Below, piece after piece: positions 35,163-45,019 of a stretch of 64,000 nucleotides of DNA (positions are counted from its first letter, which is position 1; each line of letters opens with the position of its first letter). Position numbers and translations under genes: made by a program. Below the pieces are notes generated by a model. That model did no database searches. It was not told where the DNA came from and worked only from the letters and a program-made list of their open reading frames with translations. Source of the stretch: Branchiostoma floridae (lineage: Eukaryota; Chordata; Leptocardii; Amphioxiformes; Branchiostomatidae). The stretch spans positions 10,007,295-10,071,294 of the forward strand of contig NC_049995.1 in the NCBI RefSeq assembly GCF_000003815.2, read 5' to 3'.

Positions 35163-38100
35163 TCAGTTTGGTAATGTAGTACTAGTGTTGACCACTGGTG
35201 TGGAGTCTGTGGTAGAGTGGTCAGTTGTCGGTGAACTTTCGCCTTGTGACGTTGTAGGGTGCAGTACTGATGTATTTATTTATTTATTTATTTATTAGGA
35301 TTCTCCATTTGGAGGGTATGGCGAAACAGGTGTTAAGAACACCTTTTCAAAGCCGCCATACACACATGTGCACATGTTCGCACATGTCTACACGCGGCGG
35401 GGTTACACCGCCCCTTACGGGGTGATATACCCTTTCGCTGGCTGATACGGTATGGAGGTTCGCCAGGCCTCCAACCGGGTGATTTGAAGTGAATCACCAA
35501 CTCCAGACAGAAGGGTTTGTTCCATCTCACACCGCACCATCGCACGTGTGGGGGTTCTTTAACGTGCATGGGGTGTGACTCTCCCCATACACGGGACCTC
35601 CATTTAACGTCCTATCCGAGGGACGGCCCTAGCCGAAGCTAGGTACTCATTTTTCACCTGAGTATAGCGAGGAAATCCGTGTAAAGTGCCTTTCCCAAGG
35701 GCACAAGATCGGTGACACGCAGCGGGATTCGAACTCGCCACCTCTCGGTCACGAGGCACAAATCCCGCCGCTGCGCCAGACGATCTGTAGAACGCATGGT
35801 TCTCTCCTCGGTAGAGCTTCCTGCGAATAGACACATTTGCATTGAGTAAATTCACTTTACAACGGTCGGATAGAGTATCGGGTGGAGTACTTTTTTTTTA
35901 CTCATGGTTTCTGCATACAGGTGTATGTAATGATGTAAGATATCACGCTGGTGTACATGTAGCTGTGAAATTATATTTACACATACCGAAAAGAAATATA
36001 ATGTTTGCTGCGTTCTTTTGCCACGTCTTCTTCTTTCTTACATTCCAAACAAAAGGTCAATGACCTAGACCAGGCTGCTGTCACCATGGTTACTGGTAAA
36101 GTAGCACAAACCTTTTGGTGTTCGATTTCATTATGTAGCAAGTGGTAAGATAGAACTGGATGGACTGGTCACTTAGGTTTGAGGGAAAATAAAAAGAGCA
36201 CTAGCTTTATAAGGTAGACCATGTACAGGTAAATCATAAATTTCTTTGCAAATATTACCTTCCTAGCTTGAAATTAGTTTTCTGTGCTTGCTTTAAAGTT
36301 AGAAATGTATTATCATGACAGAAAAAAACGAGATATTTACCGATGGTTGAAGTGGCAATCGTTGTCTTTGTCGTCGGTCTTGCTGAATCAGAAGTAGCGG
36401 CTGTAGTAGTAGTAGTTGCTGTAGTAGTAGTAGTGGTAGTAGCAGTCGTTGTTCTAGCAGTAGTAGTAGGAGTACGTAATACGGACGTAGAAACGCCTAC
36501 ACTATCGGTAGTAGTGCTCGACGAAGACGTGTGTACGTAGCGTGTGATTTTTGTAAACTTTGGATCGATGTTCAGGCGGCCGAGTGTCGTAGAGTGGGCT
36601 ATCACCGAGCGAACGGCTTGTATGTCTGGTTCTCTGGTCGCTCTAAAATGGATGACGAAGTTACATATGATGCCCTGACGTAGTTTCTTGACCTCTGCAA
36701 AGCTGTACGCGTGCGCCAGGTTGCTTTTCGTGTACTCTTCTTTCAACTGTAGGGAAAACACATACATTCAAATACCGCTAGTATGTATTTGAACAATGCA
36801 AAGAATATTTAGTATATTCAGTTTCTATAACAGGTTTTTTCTAATAAAATCTCTCGAATAACCAAATATTGGATGTCAGACCCCAGAGAAGTCTACATTC
36901 AGAGTTTTTGTTAAATCTATATTTAACGTATTATTAAGAATTTCTCTCTGTCTAGTTCATTTTTCCTACGGGCTCTAATAAGCGAAGCAACGGACATACA
37001 TATAACAGCAAATGAAAAAAAGTGAAGTAAGAAAACCTTTTCTGGGACCTTTGACCTAACTTCCTGTCAGTGTCATCAACGTGCATAGCATGTAAAGACC
37101 ACTGACTTATACTGCATACATGTACCTACAATCACAGAAACAGACAGACAGACAGACAGACAGAGAAACAGACACACCGAAAACAAACCTCTGAACACGG
37201 CGGTAATATATCGCTGATAAAGACATGACACAAGTAGCTCTAGCATTAATGCAAACTTCAAAAGAAAAATACCAACCGATTCTTTGATTTGCTTCGCCAT
37301 GCCCATAAACAAAGTCGATGAAGGATCACGCAGTTGGGCTGCCGTTTCAGGATCTATGTCCGTTGTCGTGAGTATCTTCACTTTTCCACTGAAGGCAAAA
37401 TCGTGTCCTTTTTGTAAGGATGTGCCTGGTTGGTCTATCTTGACCCCAACTCCCAGGGCGATGATGATGACCAGTACCAGCATCAGGCACAAGGCGGTCA
37501 CAGCACGTTTACTCCGCATGCAACTGTTGGAAAACGTAGAGAAAGAAATATCTAACTGACAATGTGAATACCATTTGCAATTTGCAAGCAAATGCATAAT
37601 GAGTGCCTACATATGGTCTAACATTACAAACTACTGACCTTTTTCTTTCACAAACATACCCATAAATATACTGACAAGCTCCTCTTACTCTTTCCTGCCA
37701 CTTGCAACATAATCTTTACCTTTGCATCTTCTAGCTATCGCCTAAAAAATACAACATACTACTCTAATCATTCTTACTGAAAAACATTCACATATATGGT
37801 AACCAGCCCCTCTACCTCTCTACTGGCACTCAGTACATAATAATGAATTCGAACACCACATTGTGTTGGCTACTTCCATCGACCTTATTTCTTTTGAAAA
37901 GAAGAACAAGCCAGGGAACTTAGCAAAAACACAGTTTCCCTTAAAGTTTATCCATAATTTAGACCAATTAACTCAACAATTGAGCTAATCTTACACTGTT
38001 CGTGACAGGGAAGACAGACATGTGTACAGTATTCAAAGGTTCACTGTAACGGAAGAACACCCTTAGTTCTTTTTAGTATTGCAATGAATAGTTCGCAACA

Positions 38101-38605
38101 GCTTAACGTTCGGCATTAAGGATTGCAACACTTCCCAGTGGCATTTATGTCCGGTAGGTTACCAGTCAGGACTCAAAATTAAAATTGGTAACTCACCCGA
38201 CACCCGGTCGAGAGATAGGGCCACTGACTATAGGACAATGTACTCTGTTGGACAGCCACCCATACTAGAGTATGGCGAGTCTACTGGTACTGGTACTATG
38301 CACTCAACAAACCTGTTAGTGGTATAGAGAGGTCTGCCCTCCCGGATGAAGTGTTCGCCCTCCCCAGTGTCCTCCATCTCTGCTAGTTCCTGCAGTTCTA
38401 TCCCCACAGTACCTCCACCGGGGATCGGTGAGTACCGGTACTCTCTATGTTCTCGTTCTTGCGTAGACTGATTCTGTAATGATGATGAGAAAATAATGGT
38501 TTATCACCTCCGTAAAAAATGGGGATATTTTTTGTTTGGTAATGTTGTGTTTATACTAAGAATGTGAAATCTACGAAAGTTGTACCGTGACATAACTCTT
38601 ACCAT
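35163..38605 (-). CDS. Type II membrane protein with SEA domain and Thr-rich mucin-like stalk (gene B)
   Basis: Minus-strand coding segments: ATG 38605-38603 (last three bases of exon 38660-38603), 38473-38313, 37523-37277, 36746-36341 and 35266-35163; 921 nt, 306 aa, all phases agree. Residues 2-60 are cytoplasmic (SPIPGGGTVGIELQELAEMEDTG, GEGEHFIR). CMRSKRA then leads into a membrane segment (about 62-82). Residues about 97-215 are a SEA domain split by a phase-0 intron: FSGKVKILTTTDIDPETAAQ and LRQGIICNFVIHFRA. The cleavage motif G-S is replaced by G162-I163, so autoproteolysis is unlikely. The remainder is Thr/Ser-rich and probably O-glycosylated, partly encoded by a trinucleotide repeat. 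The last exon is joined by phase match only; its acceptor abuts a SINE and is the least certain. The architecture resembles membrane mucins and protease stems. Confidence 0.72.
35272..35800 (-). mobile_element. tRNA-derived SINE
   Basis: On the minus strand it has an A-box-like TGGCGCAGCGG (35778-35768), a B-box GAGTTCGAATCCC (35736-35724), a conserved-looking body (GGGAAAGGCACTTTACACGG, GAGTACCTAGCTTCGGCTAG, CACGTTAAAGAACCCCCACACG) and a 3' tail of TAAA repeats (35297-35272). This is a typical Pol III SINE layout. It might belong to a deeply conserved metazoan SINE superfamily, a suggestion from memory that was not checked. Confidence 0.82.
36000..36265 (+). repeat. Dispersed repeat, copy 2
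   Basis: Matches 10230-10510 over about 230 bp (AAGGTCAATGACCTAGACCAGG, CATTATGTAGCAAGTGGTAAG, GTAGACCATGT). Lies in the last intron of gene B. Family unknown. Confidence 0.7.
37139..37165. repeat. (CAGA)n microsatellite
   Basis: Short run of CAGA repeats in the intron that splits the SEA domain of gene B. Confidence 0.9.
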
Positions 38606-38660
38606 TCTGTAAGCTTCGGGATGGTGTTTATGATTAGAAGTTCTTTCAAACCAAATTCAC

Positions 38661-39839
38661 CTGAAAAAGAAATTAAAGCACGGTCGTTAGAACGTCGATG
38701 TTGAAAAATCACCCTAGAACCCTAAGGCTTGTCAAACATTTCTAATCGATTCCATGTGATATTTGAATAGAGTACGAAGAATTTATCTAACTACGGCATG
38801 TCGAAAATAGATCAATACTATGAAGTACTAATGGAGGGAGTGTTCTTGCCCCCCTCCCCCATCCAGTTTTACTCATATACTTTTAAATCACTTCATTTAC
38901 AACTCTAAAATGTCCAACATTACCGTATCGCTACATACATTGATGCAACTACATGTAGATAACTACGCGTATACGAAAATACATTTTCTATGTCTTTACG
39001 ATTATTTACGAATAATTTAACGATACGTATTTCTAAATTTACCTTGCAAGATTGCGTCCAGCTAGCGCAGTGACCTCAGATAGGGAACGATGCTTGTGTT
39101 AGTGGTACAGCTAAGAATCTGCTACATACTACTACATTGTCAAAAAGCATGCAACAATTTTAGTGCGCATTGACAGCTACATAGTAAGTTATTAAGCTAA
39201 CTGTTCTGTTCCGTAGCTCCAAAATAGACTGTCTGTACGACGAACTAAGTCCCAGTTTGCTCTGTATTTTGACAGGTCTGTTTGTGTTTGATATGGGTGA
39301 AACAGTATGCCGGCCATTTTGTTCTCTTTACAGACCAAAGTGTTACAGAACACGTTGCGTCAACAAAAGCATATAATGGTTCCATTACAATGGATTTGGG
39401 GGTCAGCAACGGACAGATACCAATTGAGAAGTGTAAACCAAACCGACCATGTCGACTTAGATTGATTACGAGCTAGCATGAGAAAAAAGCGCTCCTAGCG
39501 GCCGGTCCTCTGAAANNNNNNNNNNNNNNNNNNNNNNNNNNNNNNNNNNNNNNNNNNNNNNNNNNNNNNNNNNNNNNNNNNNNNNNNNNNNNNNNNNNNN
39601 NNNNNNNNNNNNNNNATTGATTCATATCGAACATATTGATTAAGAATGATTCATATCGACCTATATGTGTCATTTATATAATGTAATTGACCTGCAAACA
39701 AAGTACAATTTGGTCTGTCACTGCCATATGTATTTATACTATAGATATCAAGCAAACGATGCCATACATTGTGTAAATATTTTATTAAGTACGTGATACA
39801 TGGGTTTTACCTTATTTAATGCAATCATTGAGTGTCATG
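38661..39839. other. Promoter side of gene B, with assembly gap
   Basis: A donor-like junction at 39042/39043 (minus-strand CTTGCAAG|GTAAAT) marks a probable non-coding first exon extending to about 39240. The stretch 39043-39400 is paralogous to 40838-41190 upstream of gene C. No coding sequence. Confidence 0.5.
39516..39615. other. Assembly gap (100 N)
   Basis: Exactly 100 N between gene B's promoter and gene C's 3' end; true size unknown. Confidence 0.99.
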
Positions 39840-40446
39840 TCAACCGTCACCCTTAGAATTGGTGACAACAATACACTTAATACATTTGCATAATGAGACG
39901 AATAAAAATTCGGACCAAGTAAAGGCACATGCAAAGTTAGGGCAATCCCCGTTAGTCATGGGAGTGGGAGTAGTAGGAATAGTAGTAATGATCGGAGGGG
40001 TAGTAGGCGTTGGTCGTGGTTTCATTGTGCTCTGTTGGACGATATTGTATCCAATTCCAATAGCTATCATAATTACTATGATCAGTACCAATCCCAAGCA
40101 AAGCAACATAACACCGCGTTTACTCCGCATGCACTTATTGCAGGTGTACCGTCGTGGTTTGCAATCGCGGATGAAGTGTTCGCCCTCTCCATTTTCCTCC
40201 TCCATCTGCGAGAGTTCCGGCTGCTCCATCCCCACAGTGTCACCACTGGGGATCGGCAAGTAGCGATGCCCTCTGTGCTGTCGTTCTGGTGAACTCTGAT
40301 TCTGTAGTTAAATGTTTAAAATTCTGTCACTATTTTCAATTTGGTTGTTTTGTAATCATCTGTGTTATGCATGATCTAAGCAACTATCAAAGTCATTTCT
40401 GAAGTATAAATGTAGATAATCACAAATGTAAATGAAGTCTCACCAT
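39840..40446 (-). CDS. Type II membrane protein, SEA-less duplicate of gene B (gene C)
   Basis: ATG 40446-40444 is the last codon-sized triplet of exon 40485-40444; it joins 40301-39840 in phase 0, giving 154 aa. The cytoplasmic part is clearly paralogous to gene B: HRYLPIPSGDTVGMEQPELSQMEEENGEGEHFIR against the same pattern there, then CMRSKRG and a membrane segment at about 65-85 (VMLLCLGLVLIIVIMIAIGIG). The intron that gene B has just before CMRSKR is absent here; the exon reads straight through. After the membrane segment comes a Thr/Pro-rich stretch (TPTTPPIITTIPTTPTP) and a Cys-containing tail (DCPNFACAF, LCKCIKC) ending at TGA 39840. No SEA domain follows. Either a shortened protein or one with an unrecognised downstream splice; the single-exon reading is the simplest. 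Confidence 0.65.
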
Positions 40447-40837
40447 TGTGTCGGCTTCTGGATGACTGAGGTTTAATGAATGCACCTAAAGGAAAACATG
40501 AACATACACATATTAAAGGGACGAAAATACTAGCATTAGTGTTTGAAATAACCCTTTTTTATAACGTGAATTGTGATCTAATTTCATTGGTTGGCCAGTG
40601 ATAGCTCAATAAATTACGAATACATGCATTTGATGATGTTGCTACATGTCCTAAACGTATCAGTCACTGTTGGTACTGAATCTGGTAGGGTGGTAGTGTG
40701 ATCTTTCTCCTCTTCCCATAGTTTCAGACACATAAAACACTCAACTTATAACAACTCTTAAAACTGCAGAGTTGTTGTAAGTAAATTTAAGTATGAGTGT
40801 TCACAAAAATTATAACAATTTGTGGTTCTGAATTTAC

Positions 40838-41190
40838 CTTGTAGGATGGCGTCCAGTGAAGTGAGTTCAAACTGTCTCTGTTCAAAGTGATACAGCTATG
40901 AATCCGCTGCTGAGTACTACATCGTCAAACAGCATACAACAAAATAATAGTACGCACTGACGGCTACACAAAACAGCAGCACGGTTCTGTAGCTGCAAAA
41001 AGACGGACTGTGCGAGAGAGTGTCTTTTTGCAGGTACAGGACTGTTTGATGTTACATGTAAATGAAAGTGTATACTTCAACCATGCTGTTCTCTAAACAG
41101 TCCACTAGTATTACATGTATACAGAGCACACTGAGTCAACAAGACAATAATGGTTCTTTTACAATAGAATTTGGGGCCAGATGCTGAAAT
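40838..41190 (-). promoter_or_regulatory. Promoter/leader region of gene C, paralogous to that of gene B
   Basis: Contains the donor-like end of a non-coding exon at 40838 (matching 39043 in gene B) and shared blocks such as GCTGTTCTCT, GAGTCAACA-like and AATGGTTC with 39043-39400. A 10-bp hairpin GCAAAAAGAC/GTCTTTTTGC lies near 40998-41032. The similarity shows that the duplication included the promoter. Confidence 0.5.
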
Positions 41191-41275
41191 GTTAGGGTCT
41201 GTACAAGATAAATATCCACCTTTGGCTTTTGTATTACTCCGCGGGTTTGGTAGGATAGTGAAGAAAAAACGTTTG

Positions 41276-41347
<72 letters not shown>

Positions 41348-41352
41348 TGTGC

Positions 41353-41409
<57 letters not shown>

Positions 41410-42544
41410 GCGCGCGCGTTTGCTAACCAAATTGTAAGGTAATACAAAGAGCATATAGGTGGACATAAATCATAAATCAAATCATGCCATACATATTGCA
41501 CATATAGTAAAATACATTTTAATCATACTTCAGTTTTATACACACATCAAATTGCAGATCCAGTTTTACACATAAAGGACGGAACAAGGAGGTAAATCTA
41601 CATGTGACATACTTGCGGTAATTACCCAACTGGTTATTACATATACATACAATAATGTGTCTTGATACTCCAACTGCATGGTCTACTATACAAACATTGA
41701 CATGAATGTTTAAAAAATTGTTGACACTCAGTCTGTTTCACAGCGTTGTGACAGTATGTTTTATTGACCCTTATCTCTTCCCAAAGTCCCAATTCGTGGA
41801 CTATCTTACAAAGTGAGCACCACGTGTTTGTTCTCTGACGTCACAGACAAGTTAGAATATATCATATCACGGAATGTGCAGTATGACGGGCACAGTGTGA
41901 GCTGACGTCGTCATAGTTTATTTGTTCAGTTTCCTATTCACGGTCCTGAAGGTGGTATCTCACTGCACTTGGGGCACCGGTGCGGCACTGCGGGGTTCGT
42001 TTACTGCGGCACTATTGTATTTGCGTAATCTCTGTTTCGGTCAGCCCCTCTTCTCTTCACCATTTTGCAATTGGTCTCTGCAAGTCCCGTCGTTATAGGT
42101 AGACATATCAGTCTGACATGGTCGTTATATTTGGTGGCGAAGGAAGTCTCGCACAAAAGACCACTTCATACAGTATACAAAAAAAATAGATATCTATGAA
42201 GAACATGCTCAAGGGTAGAATTTCTGAATCAGTTTTTGTTGCTCACTTCTGCCAGGGTTTCTTCACTCCGGAGGAGGAACCCCTCCCTTCCCTTGATCCA
42301 GACTTTTCTGCTTCAAGCAGCTCTTGGCCACCTGTTCTTTCATCCTTGCAATGATGAACCGATGGAAATTCCTCGCCATTTGTAAAACGTCACAAATGAT
42401 GACACCGTGCGTTCATGTTGCTTTATCCAACCTTTCAGGGCGTGTTGTTTGTTCAAGATTTTTGGTAACAAAGCTGCAATGGATAAAGCATTGTCTCCAC
42501 GGCCAAGAATATTGTATTCTATTTAATGTTTCCAACTGTTCAAG
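41191..42544. other. Flank between genes C and D
   Basis: Contains the inverted CA/GT microsatellite and otherwise AT-rich sequence that includes the 3' flank of gene D. No coding exon recognised. Confidence 0.4.
41277..41404. repeat. Inverted (CA)n-(GT)n microsatellite
   Basis: About 65 bp of (CA)n, a short TATTGTGCTT spacer, then about 50 bp of (GT)n on the same strand, which is a self-complementary arrangement. ORFs through it are artefacts. Confidence 0.95.
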
Positions 42545-44974
42545 CTAAGTAGTAGTAGTCATCATGGTAGTACAGCCTAACTCGTCGTCCTTGTTGGGAC
42601 AGTCCTCTTTCCTATCGCATCTCCAGCCTTCAGCTATACAGGTCCCGTCATTGCAGGTAAACTGGTCAGCACCACAAGTTCTAACTGAAAGAACAGACAA
42701 GCAAGAAAATGTGTTATTTTTTGTGTAAGACTGTCACTGTTTCCATCTTAGATTATGCTGTTATACCGATCATTCGAATTCATTTTCTGCATTTACATCG
42801 GTACCTCGTATATCGGAACGGTATCTTCATTAGACTATTACCTACAAAAATGTAATGGATATTATTCAGCTATACATTCAGTAATTAAACATCTGTATGG
42901 TTGTACTTTTCTTTTGTTTATATTTCATGTTATATATCTGCTTGTTTTCTTGTAAAAATAGAAAATACTAGATGAATTGAATGTTGTTCTTACCTGGACA
43001 GTTGTCTTCATCTTCCCCATCCGGCAGACAGTGTTTGATACCGTTGACGTCACACACCAGATCGAAACTGATACAATCCCCATTGTTACATTCAAATAAA
43101 TTCTGGTCACTGCACGACTTTCCTGTTGTTGTTGTTGGTGTTATTGTTGTTGTTGTTGTTGAGTCTGTCACGCTTGATTCTGTGTTTTCTTGCGTCCGTG
43201 GATGCTGTGTTGTTCCTGCAAGTGTAATAGAATGTGCGGAAGACTTTGAGTTCTCATAAAACAACATAGTAGATCTCTTAATATAATTTCACCAGATTGG
43301 TAGAACATAACATATTGGAGTTTTCGTTCAAACGACATGTATGTACACAGATAGTGGAAATTCCTAATAGATATAGATATTATAGATAGATTTAGATATA
43401 GTAGATATTCAGCATAGTATCAGCATGCGAACAATACATGGAAATATTAGAGATTCACTTCAGTGTCAGAGAAAGTCGCTAGAGGGCTCAAAGTCTGATA
43501 AAGTGTTTACTGTCAAGAGCTGAGCACACATTACAATCTATAGCTATGCTTATGTACCACAGAGAGGTATTGAACCAATACTAGAGCAACAAACACACAC
43601 TACCAAAACAAACCTTGGTACTAAAGGTGAAAACTGGCGCATGGTTTTAAACATGATATACACTCTCGTGAGTTTACGTTCTGAAATCATAAGTCATTAG
43701 CAATGATCTCAAAGAAGGCGACAGTGGTCGTTGAAATTTTATCCGTGTATACCTTTGTGTTGCAAGAAAGATTGGCATTGTATTATGACAAGTACATGTA
43801 CCTGTACTTTCGGATTGAATCGCTGTTGCTGTGGCTGGGAGGATGCTTTTGGTTGTGGTATGATGAATCGTATTTGTAGGCTGGAGAGTAACCGGGGGAT
43901 TCGCCGTTGTGCCATTTGACGCTGGACCTAAGGGCACTGCTGTCCCGTTAATTGGTGGCTCCGCTCCTAAAAAACACATTATACACACGCTTTCGTCAAT
44001 TTTTCTCGCGATTCTTCGACCAACTTCAAACGTGCAAAATAATGTAATTTAGTCGGTTGCAATGGGTATTAAAAGAAACATGAATGCAAAGAAATAAACT
44101 ATACCTGGCAAATAAACTGCAAGTAGTGTCACTGGTATCGCAAGGATTATTACCATAGCGACTCCGGCAATGATGTAGCAAATGTTGTCTTTGAGACACT
44201 TGCATCGTGTACTGTCTGCAGTACCAGTTTGGATCCGTTGTCCATTCTGTGCTTCAACATCAACTTTTATGCGGTCCTCAGTTCTTTCGCCGTTTTGACG
44301 TTGGAGTTCAATAGCACCGTCGTTTGCCATTCTATCTTTTTGACTGCAGGGAGGCAGGACTTGAGGTGAAGGGTGGATCTTGTTGCCTTTTATCTGCAGG
44401 GGATGAGCCAGAAAACCACCGTTGAGCGATGAAATTGATATTACAACAAACTGTACATGTCCGCTATTCATAAAGCCCTCTCCCACCACTGTTTCCATGT
44501 AGCTTTGTTTAGACAGTTTATTATTACAACAGTAGACATACTCTAGTACTTTTGTCGAATAGGATCTATAAAAGTTATGGTATTTGTGACTGTCAATGAT
44601 CACACATGTTGTACGTCCTTTATCCGCAGGGTAACCTATATCCATTGTTTATTTTAAACAAAAAAACAGGGTATTTAGAGACATCAACATGTCGACAGAC
44701 GGTGGGTTCAAATTGAAAATATTGTCAGTCTGGTATAATTGAAAATATTACGGATTTGAAACAGACATCCCTAGATACGGTGTTTTTGAAAATAGCGAAT
44801 ATAGGTTACCCCGCGGATAAAGGTGAACTAGCTTTACATACATGCATGTGAGTGCGTATGTATGAAAATTGCACTCGTTTCGTTACTTTTTGAATGGAGA
44901 CGAATACTACACTTACTCTAAGACAGCTACACACGACATACATGTGGCTGGGCTCAAAACGTATAACTTACCAT
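42545..44974 (-). CDS. Type II membrane protein with two LDLRa domains (gene D)
   Basis: Coding segments: ATG 44974-44972 (end of exon 45019-44972), 44393-44105, 43966-43802, 43215-42994, 42684-42545; 819 nt, 272 aa, phases agree. Residues 1-70 are cytoplasmic, with one membrane segment at about 74-95 (YIIAGVAMVIILAIPVTLLA). A Thr/Pro-rich stem follows (TLQPTNTIHHTTTK, then TTTTITPTTTT). LDLRa 1 is SCSDQNLFECNNGDC...DGEDEDNC and LDLRa 2 is RTCGADQFTCNDGTC...NKDDELGC, both with the six Cys and the acidic calcium-binding cluster. The protein ends TTMMTTTT with TAG at 42545, with no protease domain. An alternative acceptor at 44344 would start at M23. LDLRa modules bind ligands or act as protease stems; the partner is unknown. 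Confidence 0.78.
44614..44828. mobile_element. MITE family 2, copy in gene D intron
   Basis: CCTTTATCCGCAGGGTAACC at the left and GGTTACCCCGCGGATAAAGG at the right are near-perfect complements about 215 bp apart, with no coding sequence between. The same ends occur at 25996-26187. Confidence 0.85.
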
Positions 44975-45019
44975 ATCAGCAGGTCTCTGCCTATACACGC
45001 GTGGAGCCGTTTATCAACC

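Noticed and set aside
35724-35778. Possible tRNA gene (A- and B-box)
   Set aside because: The boxes sit in a SINE with a long body and TAAA tail; no cloverleaf is formed.
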